Positions 20,400-30,790 of a stretch of DNA of 64,000 nucleotides are shown piece after piece. Positions within the stretch are counted from its first letter, which is position 1. Every line of letters begins with the position of its first letter. The DNA is from Photorhabdus noenieputensis. GTDB lineage: Bacteria > Pseudomonadota > Gammaproteobacteria > Enterobacterales > Enterobacteriaceae. Below the pieces are notes generated by a model that saw nothing but the letters and a program-made list of their open reading frames with translations, searched no databases and was not told the DNA's origin. Made by a program: the position numbers and the translations under genes. The stretch lies in assembly GCF_018448935.1 (NCBI RefSeq), contig NZ_RCWC01000022.1:1-64000 (forward strand), written 5' to 3'.

Positions 20400-21881
20400 A
20401 TGATACCTGTCGTCGCTCTGGTAGGGCGCCCAAATGTGGGTAAGTCCACATTATTTAACCGTTTAACCCGTACAAGAGATGCGCTGGTAGCGGATTTTCC
20501 AGGTCTGACTCGCGACCGCAAATATGGTCGAGCTGAGGTTGAAGGGCAAGAGTTTATCATCATTGATACCGGTGGTATCGATGGTACCGAAGAGGGTGTA
20601 GAAACCCATATGGCCGCTCAATCTTTGATGGCGATTGAAGAGGCCGATATTGTTCTGTTCATGGTAGATGCTCGTGCCGGACTGATGCCAGCAGATCACG
20701 CGATAGCAAAACATCTACGTAGCCGTGAAAGAGCCACTTTTTTGGTTGCGAATAAAACCGACGGTGTTGATATTGATACCGCTATTGCTGAATTTTATTC
20801 CCTCGGATTGGGGGATATTTACTCTATTGCTGCTTCTCATGGTCGTGGCGTCACCCAACTTATTGAACGAGTACTATTGCCTTTCTCTGGTAAAGGTGAA
20901 GAAGAAGAGGTTGAGCTGACGGAGGAAGAAGCCAACGCAGCTTATTGGGCAGAGCAGGAACAGAATGAAATTGAGATGGTAGAAGAGGAGGAGGATTTTG
21001 ATCCATCAACTCTGCCATTGAAATTAGCCATTGTCGGTAAACCAAATGTGGGTAAGTCTACGTTGACTAACCGTATCTTGGGTGAAGAACGGGTTGTGGT
21101 TTATGACATGCCCGGCACTACCCGTGACAGCATTTATATTCCAATGGAACGCAATGGCCGTGAATATGTCCTTATTGATACCGCAGGGGTACGTAAGCGC
21201 GGTAAAGTCACTGAAACGGTTGAAAAATTTTCAGTCATCAAAACCCTTCAAGCGATTGAAGATGCTAACGTTGTATTGCTGGTGATCGATGCGCGAGAAG
21301 GCATTTCCGATCAAGATTTGTCATTATTGGGTTTTATTCTTAATAGCGGGCGCTCGTTGGTCATTGCGGTCAATAAGTGGGATGGCATGTCGCAAGAAGA
21401 TAAAGAGCGTGTGAAAGAGATGCTGGATTATCGTCTTGGTTTTGTTGACTTTGCCAGAGTACATTTTATCTCTGCTTTACATGGTAGTGGGGTGGGGAAT
21501 CTGTTTGACTCGATTCTTGAGGCTTATGATTGCGCTACCCGCCGTGTCAATACTTCACTGCTAACCCGTATCATGCATATGGCCGAAGAGGATCATCAGC
21601 CGCCGATGATCCGTGGTCGCAGGGTGAAAATGAAATATGCTCATGCCGGTGGTTATAATCCACCAATCGTTGTGATCCACGGTAATCAGGTAACCGATTT
21701 GCCTGATTCTTATAAGCGTTACCTGATGAACTATTTCCGCCGATCCCTAAAGGTGATGGGGACGCCCATTCGGATTCAGTTTAAAGAAGGGGCAAATCCC
21801 TATGCTGACAAACGTAATACGTTGACACCAAATCAAATGCGTAAACGTAAACGTCTGATGGCGCATCTGAAAAAGCGTTAA
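20400..21881 (+). CDS. der: Ribosome biogenesis GTPase Der (EngA)
   Basis: A 493-residue protein with two tandem G domains, each with its own P-loop (GRPNVGKST near residue 9 and GKPNVGKST near 212), NKTD and NKWD specificity motifs, an acidic linker rich in glutamate between them, and a C-terminal KH-like domain. It is an essential GTPase for 50S subunit maturation. I choose ATG 20400 (MIPVVALVG), which has GAGG 9 bp upstream; the ATG at 20385 overlaps that site and would add five residues. Confidence 0.97.
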   Translation: MIPVVALVGRPNVGKSTLFNRLTRTRDALVADFPGLTRDRKYGRAEVEGQEFIIIDTGGIDGTEEGVETHMAAQSLMAIEEADIVLFMVDARAGLMPADHAIAKHLRSRERATFLVANKTDGVDIDTAIAEFYSLGLGDIYSIAASHGRGVTQLIERVLLPFSGKGEEEEVELTEEEANAAYWAEQEQNEIEMVEEEEDFDPSTLPLKLAIVGKPNVGKSTLTNRILGEERVVVYDMPGTTRDSIYIPMERNGREYVLIDTAGVRKRGKVTETVEKFSVIKTLQAIEDANVVLLVIDAREGISDQDLSLLGFILNSGRSLVIAVNKWDGMSQEDKERVKEMLDYRLGFVDFARVHFISALHGSGVGNLFDSILEAYDCATRRVNTSLLTRIMHMAEEDHQPPMIRGRRVKMKYAHAGGYNPPIVVIHGNQVTDLPDSYKRYLMNYFRRSLKVMGTPIRIQFKEGANPYADKRNTLTPNQMRKRKRLMAHLKKR

Positions 21882-21890
21882 TTCTGATAG

Positions 21891-21920
21891 AAAAAGGGGT
21901 GGTGATTAACCACCCTTTTT
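21891..21920. terminator. Bidirectional terminator shared by der and the emfourin gene
   Basis: AAAAAGGGGTGGT, loop GATTA, ACCACCCTTTTT: a strong stem flanked by an A-run and a T-run, usable in both directions. It overlaps the last codons and stop of the leftward gene (stop at 21906-21908), so the lysine-lysine-glycine-glycine end of that protein is encoded by the stem. Confidence 0.8.
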
Positions 21921-22223
21921 GTCGGCGTCCCATATTTGGTTAATGATTTCTGGTGCATCTGACTCAGGAAGGGTGAAGTGATGTTCTTCATTTCCATTGA
22001 CGATACTGAGCAGATAATAATCTTGATCAGGATATGGTGCTGATGGCATAGAATCGGAAAAGTCTTGTTCTATGGCTTGAAGAAATAACTGCTGTTGGTG
22101 TGAAGACAATGATTCTAAATTCACTGTTTTATCTTGGTTAAGGCCAGGTGTAGCGGCAAATCCTCCTTGTAAGGAAATTGTGATTTTACTATCATTTGTG
22201 AGTTTAAGAGTTTTATTATTCAT
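21906..22223 (-). CDS. Emfourin-like inhibitor of M4 metalloprotease
   Basis: A 105-residue protein beginning LKLTNDSKITISLQGGFAATPGL and ending with a conserved-looking acidic segment (DYYLLSIVNGNEEHHFTLPE, ESDAPEIINQIW). It lies directly downstream of the thermolysin-family protease gene on the same strand. Small proteins of this type next to protealysin genes are the emfourins, which inhibit their cognate M4 peptidase inside the cell. The position, size and N-terminal beta-strand with GGFA all fit. No signal peptide, so it is cytoplasmic. Likely role: protect the producer until the protease is released. Confidence 0.78.
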   Translation of the reverse strand: MNNKTLKLTNDSKITISLQGGFAATPGLNQDKTVNLESLSSHQQQLFLQAIEQDFSDSMPSAPYPDQDYYLLSIVNGNEEHHFTLPESDAPEIINQIWDADKKGG

Positions 22224-22382
22224 GATATACCAAATTTTTACGGTTATTTTTCAGGTCTCTTTAGTATAGCGTGAAATTCGTCATTAACAATTTTAGTATC
22301 TTTTATTAGATATATTTTTTACAAGTCAGGTATTACAAATAATAAAATATCGCTGGCGTTAAACCAGCGATATATTTATAGA

Positions 22383-23513
22383 TTACTCTTCAGTTTTATC
22401 TTTATTTTTATCTTTATTTTTGTCTTTATCGCCTTTGTCTCCGCCCTTATCGTCTTTATCTTCCTTCACTTTAACGCCCACTTCTGTCCAGCTATCAATT
22501 GTTGCTTTTTCAACATCCTCATCAAATAACTCACGAGCATGTTTAATTGTTAACTTGGCGAAAGATACGAAATTAGCATCTCGGGCAAGATCTTTATCCA
22601 ACAATGTGTTGTACCATATTTTTCCTGCTTTCTCCCAGGAATATCCACCTAATTTTGTCGCCAGATTATAGAAGGCTTTATTAGGAATACCTGAATTAAT
22701 ATGAACTCCACCATTGTCTCTATAAATCGGCAGATCTTTATAATTATCCATATGACCAGGCTGTGGATCTTTACCGAGAGCTTCATCATCATATGCGCTG
22801 CCGGGGTTTTTCATTGAACGAATCCCTACACCTTTAATATCTTTGCCCAGTAATCCACTACCTATAATCCAATCTGCTTCGTCAGCTTTTTGTTTTAGAT
22901 AATGTTGTTTTACTAATGAGCCAAAAACATCTGCTATTGATTCATTCAACGCGCCAGACTGGAAGAAATAGACCAGATCCGCTGTTTTCTCAATAACGCC
23001 ATGAGATAATTCATGGCCTATCACATCAATAGATGTCGTGAAATCATTGAAGGTTTTGCCATCTCCGTCGCCAAATACCATTTGTCCGTTGCCCCAGAAT
23101 GCATTCATATATTCTTCGCCATAATGCACAGTGGCAATCAATTTCATTCCTTTATCATCTAATGAGTTGCGATTGAAAACTTCTTTATAGAAATTGTAAG
23201 TTGCTTCTAAATATCTATATGCGTTATCAACTGATTTATCTCCGTTATCTGGATCTCCTTCATCTCGTACTAATTTTCCTGGCAACTTGCGTTTATTTTC
23301 TGCATCGTGAATAGAACGATGTATAGTTGTATTGGTAACTTTATCGTCATCGCCGGAATCATCGGAAGATTCTCTAATAACATTGTCCAACATTAAACTC
23401 TGAGTATGATTTAATGTCATTAATACTTTCTTCTTTTCATTGTCATTATTATAAATATTTTGAAGAATGTACGGCGGTATTACGCCTCTGTAGTTATTGT
23501 TTTGTATTTGCAT
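22383..23513 (-). CDS. prtS: Protealysin-like M4 (thermolysin family) metalloprotease, PrtS type
   Basis: A 376-residue protein. The zinc site is HELSH (H167, H171) with the third ligand E191 in NESIADVFG. The catalytic histidine is H271 in NGGVHINSG. A short N-terminal propeptide carries the PPYIL motif characteristic of protealysins, and there is no signal peptide, as in that subgroup. The last 35 or so residues form a low-complexity Lys/Asp tail with KDKN repeats not seen in classical thermolysins. In Photorhabdus, PrtS is a secreted protease that triggers melanization in insects; assignment to PrtS is from family and genus context. Downstream lies its presumptive inhibitor gene. Confidence 0.88.
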   Translation of the reverse strand: MQIQNNNYRGVIPPYILQNIYNNDNEKKKVLMTLNHTQSLMLDNVIRESSDDSGDDDKVTNTTIHRSIHDAENKRKLPGKLVRDEGDPDNGDKSVDNAYRYLEATYNFYKEVFNRNSLDDKGMKLIATVHYGEEYMNAFWGNGQMVFGDGDGKTFNDFTTSIDVIGHELSHGVIEKTADLVYFFQSGALNESIADVFGSLVKQHYLKQKADEADWIIGSGLLGKDIKGVGIRSMKNPGSAYDDEALGKDPQPGHMDNYKDLPIYRDNGGVHINSGIPNKAFYNLATKLGGYSWEKAGKIWYNTLLDKDLARDANFVSFAKLTIKHARELFDEDVEKATIDSWTEVGVKVKEDKDDKGGDKGDKDKNKDKNKDKTEE

Positions 23514-23746
23514 AAAATATCTCCTGGAATAAATTTTTAGTTATTAATTAGAGGTACTCTTTAGGTACGGATTCATATTAAACATGTTTCCAGCAGATAG
23601 TCATCAGGTCCAGCCTGCTTCTTTTGTGTTAAGGGGTTGTTAATAAATTGTTAAGTTTTTTTATGTGAGGGATTCTTGCATCGGTTGTAATAAAAATATA
23701 AATAGTTAGGAATAGTTTTTTATAATATTCCTAACGTGATAAAAAA

Positions 23747-24655
23747 TCATATCCAGCTTTTTGCTGGTAGAAAGTCGATATATAAAGCGGCTTCCGCAGA
23801 TCCTGGTTCAGGGTGATAATCATATTCCCAACGTACTAATGGTGGCATGGACATTAAGATAGATTCTGTTCGTCCTCCGCTTTGTAATCCAAATAAGGTT
23901 CCTCTGTCCCAAACGAGGTTAAATTCTACATAGCGACTACGGCGATATAATTGAAATTGTCGTTCACGTTCACTCCACGATATGTCTTTCCTTTTTTCTA
24001 CAATCGGTAAATAGGCAGAAAGAAAACCTTTACCTACATCTTGAGTGAAATTGAAACAATATTCAAAGTCAGGTGTATTTAAGTCATCGTAAAATAAGCC
24101 ACCAATTCCACGGGCTTCGTCACGATGTTTAATATAAAAATAATTGTCACACCATTTTTTATATTTTGGATAAACATCTTCTCCATAGGGTTGACATATA
24201 TTTCTGGCGGTGGTGTGCCAGTGAATAGCATCTTCCTTAAAACCATAATAAGGTGTTAAATCAAAACCCCCGCCGAACCACCATACTGGCGCTTCACCTT
24301 CTTTTTCTGCAATAAAGAACCGAACATTAGCATGACTGGTTGGTATATAGGGATTCAAAGGATGGATAACCAGAGAGACACCTATTGCTTGATAATACCG
24401 ACCGGCCAGTTCAGGACGGAGAGCGGTTGCTGATGAGGGAAGTATATCTCCTGATACATGAGAAAAATTAACGCCTGCTTGTTCGAATATCGCGCCTTCT
24501 TTCATAATTCGACTACGGCCTCCGCCGCCTTTTTCTCGTTGCCAGCATTGCTCAGTAAATTTTGCTTTGCCATCTATTTGTTCCAGTTGTCGGCAAATGT
24601 CATTCTGTAATGAAAGGAAAAAAGATTTAATTTGATTAATGTTTGGTGTGTTCAT
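23747..24655 (-). CDS. hemF: Oxygen-dependent coproporphyrinogen III oxidase
   Basis: A 302-residue enzyme, normal length. It has typical motifs [47 protein letters not shown] and [35 protein letters not shown] (given in part). It converts coproporphyrinogen III to protoporphyrinogen IX in haem synthesis under aerobic conditions. In E. coli amiA precedes hemF; here ypeA is the divergent neighbour and no amidase gene is present. Confidence 0.97.
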   Translation of the reverse strand: MNTPNINQIKSFFLSLQNDICRQLEQIDGKAKFTEQCWQREKGGGGRSRIMKEGAIFEQAGVNFSHVSGDILPSSATALRPELAGRYYQAIGVSLVIHPLNPYIPTSHANVRFFIAEKEGEAPVWWFGGGFDLTPYYGFKEDAIHWHTTARNICQPYGEDVYPKYKKWCDNYFYIKHRDEARGIGGLFYDDLNTPDFEYCFNFTQDVGKGFLSAYLPIVEKRKDISWSERERQFQLYRRSRYVEFNLVWDRGTLFGLQSGGRTESILMSMPPLVRWEYDYHPEPGSAEAALYIDFLPAKSWI

Positions 24656-24806
24656 GATTCTTTCCCTATTATGGTATGGTAAGCCTTATATTATAGCTGT
24701 TAGTGGAAGAGAATAGTGGAAGAGAACGCATTTTCGTATTGATTCCAGTGTTAAAGCAGAGATAATGAGAAAATAGTTATTTTCAATAAAAACAGGTTGG
24801 TTAGGG

Positions 24807-25238
24807 ATGGAAATTCGGGTATTTCGACAAGATGATTTTGAAGAAGTGATCACCTTATGGGAACGCTGCGATTTACTTAATCCTGGTGTTGATCCTGAAG
24901 TGGATATTGAGCGTAAATTGACTCATGATCCTGACCTGTTTTTAGTCGCGGAAGTGGCTGGTGAAGTGGTTGGGACGATTATGGGGGGTTATGATGGTCA
25001 TCGTGGTTCTGCTTATTATTTGGGAGTTCATCCTGAATTTCGCGGTAGGGGAATTGCGAATGCATTAATTGCCCGATTGGAAAAGAAATTGATTGCCCGT
25101 GGTTGTCCAAAAATAGTTCTTATTGTTCCTGAAGATAATGATGCCACTATCTATATGTGTGAAAAACTGGAATATGAAGATCGTTATCAAGAGAGCGTTA
25201 TTTTCAGTAAGCGTTTGATTGGTGATCAGGAATATTGA
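24807..25238 (+). CDS. ypeA: GNAT-family acetyltransferase YpeA
   Basis: A 143-residue protein, same length class as E. coli YpeA and nearly colinear with it ([20 protein letters not shown]). The acetyl-CoA-binding motif A is [17 protein letters not shown] around residues 73-89. The acceptor substrate is unknown. It is followed 3 bp after its stop by an ERIC element, so the repeat is in the transcript's 3' end. Confidence 0.93.
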   Translation: MEIRVFRQDDFEEVITLWERCDLLNPGVDPEVDIERKLTHDPDLFLVAEVAGEVVGTIMGGYDGHRGSAYYLGVHPEFRGRGIANALIARLEKKLIARGCPKIVLIVPEDNDATIYMCEKLEYEDRYQESVIFSKRLIGDQEY

Positions 25239-25241
25239 GTT

Positions 25242-25368
25242 TATACCTTATGGGTTTCAAGATGGATCGCGACGGCAAGGGAGTGAATCCCCGGGAGCAT
25301 AGCAAACTATGTGACTGGGGTGAGCGAGTGAAGCCAACGAAGAGGCAATTTGAAAGATGACGGGTATA
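25242..25368 (+). repeat. ERIC element, copy 2 (127 bp, complete)
   Basis: Starts TATACCTTATGGGTTTCAAG and ends GATGACGGGTATA, with the core CCCCGGGAGCATAG/CTATGTGACTGGGG. It begins 3 bp after the ypeA stop. Confidence 0.9.
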
Positions 25369-25373
25369 GATAT

Positions 25374-25400
25374 GGCTGAGTGAAAGAATCCCACTCAGCC
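25374..25400 (-). terminator. Hairpin after the BOF protein gene
   Basis: Stem GGCTGAGTG / CACTCAGCC with a 9-nt loop just past the stop of the leftward gene. The U-tract is weak. Confidence 0.55.
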
Positions 25401-25408
25401 ACAAGCCA

Positions 25409-25828
25409 TTAGTTCAATTTGGTGACTTTTTTCACGTCAACAGTCATACCATTCCACTCTTTATCGACTTCACCTTCAAGACGAACTCTATCTTGAGGCG
25501 TTATCGTTTGACCATTCCAGTATTTATGATCAACTTCTACTTCAACAATTCCTGCATTATCGCGGAATATGAAGTGATCACTGTGGATACGGGATTCAAT
25601 ATGCCCTTCCAGCACGACCCAACTGTCATCTCTCATATTTTTAACTTGCTGAGTGGTGGAAACTCTCGCATTTTGATCGACAAAACCACCTTGTGGTGCT
25701 GCTTGGACGGGAGGCTGTGTTGAATCGGGACCAGAAAAACCACCAAATTGCGTTTGTGAGGTTTGAGCTATTGACGGCATACTAAACAAAGTAATCAAGG
25801 CGGTGGTTATGAATATTTTTTTCATCAT
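25409..25828 (-). CDS. BOF (OB-fold) family periplasmic protein, YgiW/VisP-like
   Basis: A 139-residue secreted protein with signal peptide MMKKIFITTALITLFSMPSIAQ. A G/P/Q-rich linker (FGGFSGPDSTQPPVQAAPQGGF) is followed by the bacterial OB-fold: DDSWVVLEGHIESRIHSDHF, FRDNAGIVEVEVDHKYWNGQ, RVRLEGEVDKEW. Members such as YgiW/VisP are periplasmic stress proteins; VisP binds peptidoglycan in Salmonella. I place the start at ATG 25828 because AAGG lies 5 bp upstream and the signal peptide begins there; the longer open frame from 25894 is unlikely. Single-gene unit. Confidence 0.85.
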   Translation of the reverse strand: MMKKIFITTALITLFSMPSIAQTSQTQFGGFSGPDSTQPPVQAAPQGGFVDQNARVSTTQQVKNMRDDSWVVLEGHIESRIHSDHFIFRDNAGIVEVEVDHKYWNGQTITPQDRVRLEGEVDKEWNGMTVDVKKVTKLN

Positions 25829-25998
25829 ATTGACCTTACTAATAGTGATGATTTTTAGGGGAGCTAATGATACCGCTAAGTTGTATTTTATCAATAAAAT
25901 ATTAATCTAAAGTAATTAATTTAAATATTCTCAGAAACTAAAAATCAGATGTGATGTCTCAGTGCCTATCTCTGTATTGAGTCATAAGGGAACCAGTT

Positions 25999-26607
25999 AT
26001 GCAGAAGTATATTTTAACTAACATGTTGTCAGGATTGCGTTTTGTCACAATAAGTGGTGCATTGTTACTGGCCGGTTGTACGGGTTCATCGGGTTTTTCA
26101 TGGTCGAATTTGTCTCCTCTTAGCTGGTTTGGTAGCCCCTTAAAAATCTCAGATCAGGGTGTGGGAGAAATAAATGATCTGACAGCAATGAATAAAGAGG
26201 CAGTAGAGAAGGGATTGGATGGAAAATACCACTTACGCAGTGGTATGGAAACAAAAAATGGTCAATTAGTGACACTCTTTCAAGCAATGGATGGTGATCA
26301 ATTGAAGATAGCGCTATTTGGTCAGGCCGATGGAAAAGTCAGTCGTATTGAAGTGCTGGATGAAGATATTGAAACTGTCTGGGGAACAAAGGTTGGTATG
26401 CCATTTTCGGCACTTTATAGCAGGGCATTTGGTGCTTGCCAAAATACGGTGAGTGAATCAGAGAAGAGCGCTATCGTCTGCGTATCCCCTCAGAGCAAAC
26501 ATGTTAGTTATCTGTTTACAGGTAATTGGAATGGCCCTGAAGGTTTAATTCCTTCTGATGATGTGCTGAAAAACTGGAAAGTGGAACGTATCATTTGGAA
26601 GCGATGA
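25999..26607 (+). CDS. yfeY: RpoE-regulated lipoprotein YfeY
   Basis: A 202-residue lipoprotein (ISGALLLAGCTGSS). The body matches E. coli YfeY: SPLSWFGSPLKISDQGVGEI, KYHLRSGM, MPFSALYSRAFGACQ and the ending GPEGLIPSDDVLKNWKVERI. Its function is unknown; in E. coli its gene is in the sigma-E envelope-stress regulon. Position upstream of cysP is conserved. Confidence 0.9.
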   Translation: MQKYILTNMLSGLRFVTISGALLLAGCTGSSGFSWSNLSPLSWFGSPLKISDQGVGEINDLTAMNKEAVEKGLDGKYHLRSGMETKNGQLVTLFQAMDGDQLKIALFGQADGKVSRIEVLDEDIETVWGTKVGMPFSALYSRAFGACQNTVSESEKSAIVCVSPQSKHVSYLFTGNWNGPEGLIPSDDVLKNWKVERIIWKR

Positions 26608-26783
26608 GAATTTCTGATTAAAATATAAACTGAGTCAGTTTGGTGAATTTGATGTTCCTCTTGCGGAGCCGTAACAGGCCCGCACTTTTCATTTAAAAAC
26701 CTTATTCTTCCTGTCAGCTTATTGCGTTTCATACTTTCTAATTGCAATTTGGTATATTAAACGGTGATAGTTATCTACCCTGT

Positions 26784-26789
26784 TATAAA
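26784..26789 (+). promoter_or_regulatory. Candidate -10 element of the cysPTWA operon
   Basis: TATAAA 60 bp before the cysP start, with no good -35 hexamer 17 bp upstream (ACGGTG). That is expected for a promoter needing the activator CysB, whose binding site I cannot recognise by eye. Confidence 0.3.
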
Positions 26790-26848
26790 TAAACTGGATA
26801 CATTAGTCACTGGCGCGTTATTTGATGAAATAACGGATAAGGTGAGAA

Positions 26849-27871
26849 ATGAAAAAGTATTCAGTAAAAAATACAATACTAAATGGACTGGTAGCAGTAA
26901 CTTTATTAGGCAGCAGTCATGCCTTTGCTGTAGAGCTGTTAAACAGCTCTTATGATGTTGCGCGTGAGTTATTTTCTGCACTGAATCCTGAATTTGAAAA
27001 ACAGTGGAATGAGCAGTATCCACAAGATAAATTGATAATCAAACAATCCCACGCCGGCTCCTCCAAACAAGCATTGGCAATTCTTCAGGGATTGCGGGCT
27101 GATGTGGTGACTTACAATCAGGTAACGGATGTGCAAATTTTGCATGATCGCGGCAAGCTGATCTCGGCTGATTGGCAGAACCGCCTGCCAAATAGCAGTT
27201 CACCTTACTATTCCACGATGGCGTTTCTTGTGCGTAAAGGCAACCCCAAAAATATTCGTCATTGGGATGACTTGGTGCGTCAGGATGTCAAATTAGTCTT
27301 CCCAAACCCTAAAACCTCCGGTAATGGCCGATATACTTATTTGGCTGCCTGGGGAGCTATTCAGCAGGAAAATAGTGGAGATCAAGGAAAAACTCGTGAG
27401 TGGATGAAGCGTTTCCTGAAAAATGTCGCCGTGTTTGATACTGGCGGTCGCGGGGCGACAACTTCATTTATTGAACGTGGTTTGGGTGATGTACTGATCA
27501 GTTTCGAATCTGAAGTGAACAACATTCGCAAGCAGTATGGTGATGATAAATATGAAGTGATCGTTCCACCGGTAGGTATTCTGGCAGAATTCCCTGTGGC
27601 TTGGGTTGATAAGCATATTGCGAAAAACGGTACAGAGAAAGCGGCCAAAGCTTATCTAAATTATCTTTATAGCCCACAGGCACAGCAAATTATTACCAGC
27701 TTTAATTATCGTGTCAGTGATAAAGACGTGATGGCTCAGCAGAGAGCCCGTTTTCCAGCGACCAAGCTGTTTCGATTGGAAGATCAATTTGGTGGTTGGC
27801 CGCAAGTGATGAAAACCCACTTCAATACTGGCGGCATATTGGATCAATTGCTGGCCGAGGGGCATAAGTAA
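26849..27871 (+). CDS. cysP: Thiosulfate/sulfate ABC transporter, periplasmic binding protein
   Basis: A 340-residue protein with a cleaved signal peptide (residues 1-27, [10 protein letters not shown]). Typical family segments are [52 protein letters not shown] and [16 protein letters not shown]. It binds sulfate/thiosulfate for CysTWA. AAGGTGAG is the ribosome site. Its stop overlaps the cysT start (TAATG), indicating translational coupling. Confidence 0.96.
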   Translation: MKKYSVKNTILNGLVAVTLLGSSHAFAVELLNSSYDVARELFSALNPEFEKQWNEQYPQDKLIIKQSHAGSSKQALAILQGLRADVVTYNQVTDVQILHDRGKLISADWQNRLPNSSSPYYSTMAFLVRKGNPKNIRHWDDLVRQDVKLVFPNPKTSGNGRYTYLAAWGAIQQENSGDQGKTREWMKRFLKNVAVFDTGGRGATTSFIERGLGDVLISFESEVNNIRKQYGDDKYEVIVPPVGILAEFPVAWVDKHIAKNGTEKAAKAYLNYLYSPQAQQIITSFNYRVSDKDVMAQQRARFPATKLFRLEDQFGGWPQVMKTHFNTGGILDQLLAEGHK

Positions 27872-28704
27872 TGTTTTCGAGATCCAGTAAGCGAGTATTG
27901 CCTGGTTTCGGGTTAAGCTTAGGCAGTAGCCTGTTCTATACCTGCTTGATCTTATTGTTGCCTCTGAGTGCATTAGTTGTGCAGCTTTCCAGTATGACTT
28001 GGGAACAGTATTGGCAAGTGATTGCTAATCCCCAAGTTGTGGCGGCTTACAAAGTGACATTATTGGCAGCCGCGGTTGCCAGCTTGTTTAACGCGGTGTT
28101 TGGTATGCTGATGGCATGGGTTTTAACCCGCTATCGTTTCCCTGGCCGTAGTTTATTAGATGGTTTGATGGATCTCCCTTTTGCGTTACCTACGGCGGTA
28201 GCGGGATTGACATTGGCGACGCTATTCTCCGTTAGTGGTTGGTATGGCTCTTTGCTTGGGCACTTCGATGTAAAAGTAGTGAATACTTGGTTGGGTATTG
28301 CGGTGGCGATGGCGTTTACAAGCCTGCCATTTGTAGTGCGAACTATTCAGCCGGTACTTGAAGAGCTAGGGCCAGAATATGAAGAAGCAGCTCAAACATT
28401 AGGAGCTAATCGTTGGCAAGCTTTCAGGCGGGTTGTATTGCCAGAATTGTCTCCTGCTTTAATTGCGGGTACAGCACTCTCTTTTACCCGCAGTTTGGGG
28501 GAGTTTGGTGCCGTGATCTTTATTGCTGGCAATATTGCATGGCAAACAGAAGTGGTATCGCTGATGATTTTCATCCGCTTACAGGAGTTTGATTACCCCG
28601 CGGCCAGTGCTATCGCATCAGTTATATTGGCAATATCCCTGATCTTACTATTTAGCATTAATATTCTGCAAAGCCGCTTTGGTAAACGGATTGGAGGGCA
28701 TTAA
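27871..28704 (+). CDS. cysU: Sulfate/thiosulfate ABC transporter permease CysT (CysU)
   Basis: A 277-residue inner-membrane permease with about six transmembrane helices. The cytoplasmic coupling loop is EEAAQTLGANRWQAFRRVVLP (EAA motif, last part). Overlaps cysP and cysW by one base at each end (TAATG), so all three are coupled. It forms the channel with CysW. Confidence 0.96.
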   Translation: MFSRSSKRVLPGFGLSLGSSLFYTCLILLLPLSALVVQLSSMTWEQYWQVIANPQVVAAYKVTLLAAAVASLFNAVFGMLMAWVLTRYRFPGRSLLDGLMDLPFALPTAVAGLTLATLFSVSGWYGSLLGHFDVKVVNTWLGIAVAMAFTSLPFVVRTIQPVLEELGPEYEEAAQTLGANRWQAFRRVVLPELSPALIAGTALSFTRSLGEFGAVIFIAGNIAWQTEVVSLMIFIRLQEFDYPAASAIASVILAISLILLFSINILQSRFGKRIGGH

Positions 28705-29549
28705 TGGTTGAATTATCTGAATCTCATGTAGAGCAACGACTACCTATAAATTGGGGTAAATGGACGTTGATCATAACAGGCGTATTGTTTTCAATCTTAC
28801 TGTTAGTGATCCCCATTGTCTGGATATTTATGACCGCCTTTTCTAAAGGAGTTGAGGTAGTCACTGAGAATCTTTTAGATCCTGACATGTTGCATGCCAT
28901 CTGGTTAACGATACTGATCGCATTAATTACCGTTCCGGTAAACCTAATTTTTGGCGTCATGATCGCTTGGTTGGTGACGCGTTTTCAGTTTCCGGGGCGA
29001 CAATGTTTATTGACATTGATCGATATTCCGTTCGCTGTTTCGCCGGTCGTAGCTGGGCTGCTCTACTTATTGTTTTATGGTTCGAATGGTTGGGCAGGAA
29101 GTTTGCTGGAGCCCTATGATATCCAATTGATGTTTTCCTGGCCGGGGATGGCCTTGGTGACGATATTTGTGACTTGTCCGTTTGTTGTTCGAGAGCTGGT
29201 GCCGATGATGCTTAGTCAGGGGAGCCAGGAGGATGAAGCTGCCATTTTATTGGGAGCGTCTGGTTGGAAAATGTTTTGGCGGGTGACATTGCCTAATATC
29301 CGTTGGGCGTTGTTATACGGTGTGGTTTTAACCAATGCCCGGGCGATTGGTGAATTTGGTGCTGTTTCAGTGGTATCCGGCGCTATTCGTGGTGAAACTT
29401 ACACTTTGCCGTTGCAGGTTGAGCTACTGCATCAAGATTACAACACCGTAGGGGCATTTACTGCGGCGGCATTGTTGGCATTGATGGCAATTATCACTTT
29501 GATTGTTAAAAGTGCTTTGCAGTGGCGGTTAAGCCGCCAACATGGTTAA
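28704..29549 (+). CDS. cysW: Sulfate/thiosulfate ABC transporter permease CysW
   Basis: A 281-residue permease, about six transmembrane helices, with EAA loop EDEAAILLGASGWKMFWRV and the CysW-typical NARAIGEFGAVSVVSGAIRG. It pairs with CysT. cysA begins 14 bp after its stop, with a GTAGGAG ribosome site between. Confidence 0.96.
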   Translation: MVELSESHVEQRLPINWGKWTLIITGVLFSILLLVIPIVWIFMTAFSKGVEVVTENLLDPDMLHAIWLTILIALITVPVNLIFGVMIAWLVTRFQFPGRQCLLTLIDIPFAVSPVVAGLLYLLFYGSNGWAGSLLEPYDIQLMFSWPGMALVTIFVTCPFVVRELVPMMLSQGSQEDEAAILLGASGWKMFWRVTLPNIRWALLYGVVLTNARAIGEFGAVSVVSGAIRGETYTLPLQVELLHQDYNTVGAFTAAALLALMAIITLIVKSALQWRLSRQHG

Positions 29550-29563
29550 GGTAGGAGCAGAAT

Positions 29564-30652
29564 ATGAGTATTGAAATTAACAATATCAGTAAATATTTTG
29601 GTCGGACTCAGGTTCTGAGCGATGTCACTCTGAATATTTTTTCTGGAGAAATGGTTGCTCTGCTTGGTCCGTCAGGCTCCGGTAAAACAACCTTATTGAG
29701 GATTATTGCTGGTCTGGAACAACAAACCGAGGGGAAACTGAGTTTCCACGGGCAAGATGTTAGCTGTATGCATGCTAAAGATCGGCAAGTTGGATTCGTA
29801 TTTCAGCATTATGCACTGTTTCGGCATATGACCGTGTTTGATAATGTTGCTTTTGGATTGACTGTACTGCCACGACGTAGGCGTCCGAATATGGCGGCTA
29901 TCCGCCGTAAGGTTATGGAGTTGCTGGAGATGGTGCAATTGACGCATCTTGCTGAACGCTATCCATCGCAACTTTCTGGTGGGCAAAAGCAGCGGGTAGC
30001 GTTGGCAAGAGCATTGGCTGTTGAACCACAAATTCTATTACTTGATGAACCGTTTGGCGCACTGGATGCGCAGGTAAGAATGGAATTACGCCGTTGGCTA
30101 CGCCAGCTCCATGAAGAACTTAAATTTACCAGTGTCTTTGTCACTCACGATCAGGAAGAAGCGATGGAAGTGGCTGACCGGGTTGTTGTCATGAGACAAG
30201 GGAATATTGAACAGGTCGCTACGCCACAAGAGGTATGGCGTTATCCGGCAAGCCGTTTTGTGATGGAGTTTCTAGGGGAGGTCAATCATTTTGATGGTGA
30301 GATTAAAGGCACGCAGCTATTGATTGGCGGACAGCACTTACCTCTCAATGTGACGCCAATCCATCAGGGGAATGTCGATGTATTCCTACGTCCGTGGGAT
30401 ATCATGATGAACTTGCAACCGACACCTTCCAGCCCGTTGCCGGTACAAGTGACTGAGGTCAGTCCTAGAGGGCATTTCTGGCAGCTTTCGGTCCAGCCTC
30501 TAGGTTGGCATCATGAGTCGGTTGCTGTTATTTGGTTTGATGAAACTTCAGTACCTACAAGAGGAAGCCGTTATTTTATTGGTGGCACTGAAGCGCGTTT
30601 GTATGCGGGTGATAAACAATTGCAAACATTGAGTTTAGCCCAAACTGCCTGA
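29564..30652 (+). CDS. cysA: Sulfate/thiosulfate ABC transporter ATP-binding protein
   Basis: A 362-residue ATPase: Walker [10 protein letters not shown], signature LSGGQKQR, Walker [13 protein letters not shown]-loop [13 protein letters not shown], then a C-terminal TOBE-like regulatory domain from about residue 240. It powers uptake through CysTW. A terminator at 30683 follows, so cysM is a separate or read-through unit. Confidence 0.97.
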   Translation: MSIEINNISKYFGRTQVLSDVTLNIFSGEMVALLGPSGSGKTTLLRIIAGLEQQTEGKLSFHGQDVSCMHAKDRQVGFVFQHYALFRHMTVFDNVAFGLTVLPRRRRPNMAAIRRKVMELLEMVQLTHLAERYPSQLSGGQKQRVALARALAVEPQILLLDEPFGALDAQVRMELRRWLRQLHEELKFTSVFVTHDQEEAMEVADRVVVMRQGNIEQVATPQEVWRYPASRFVMEFLGEVNHFDGEIKGTQLLIGGQHLPLNVTPIHQGNVDVFLRPWDIMMNLQPTPSSPLPVQVTEVSPRGHFWQLSVQPLGWHHESVAVIWFDETSVPTRGSRYFIGGTEARLYAGDKQLQTLSLAQTA

Positions 30653-30682
30653 TAATTATTTGGATTTGGTTGGTACCATTTT

Positions 30683-30717
30683 GCTCATCTCCTTACCGCC
30701 AGGGATGGGCATTTTTT
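30683..30717 (+). terminator. Rho-independent terminator after cysA
   Basis: Stem GCTCATC..CC / GGGATGGGC with a loop CTTACCGCC-like and a following ATTTTTTATT tract. Confidence 0.75.
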
Positions 30718-30790
30718 ATTTAAGGTCTTGCGATATGTGTCTGAATATGGTTATTTCGCTGTTCTATTAAATAAAATTTGGGTAATAGCT

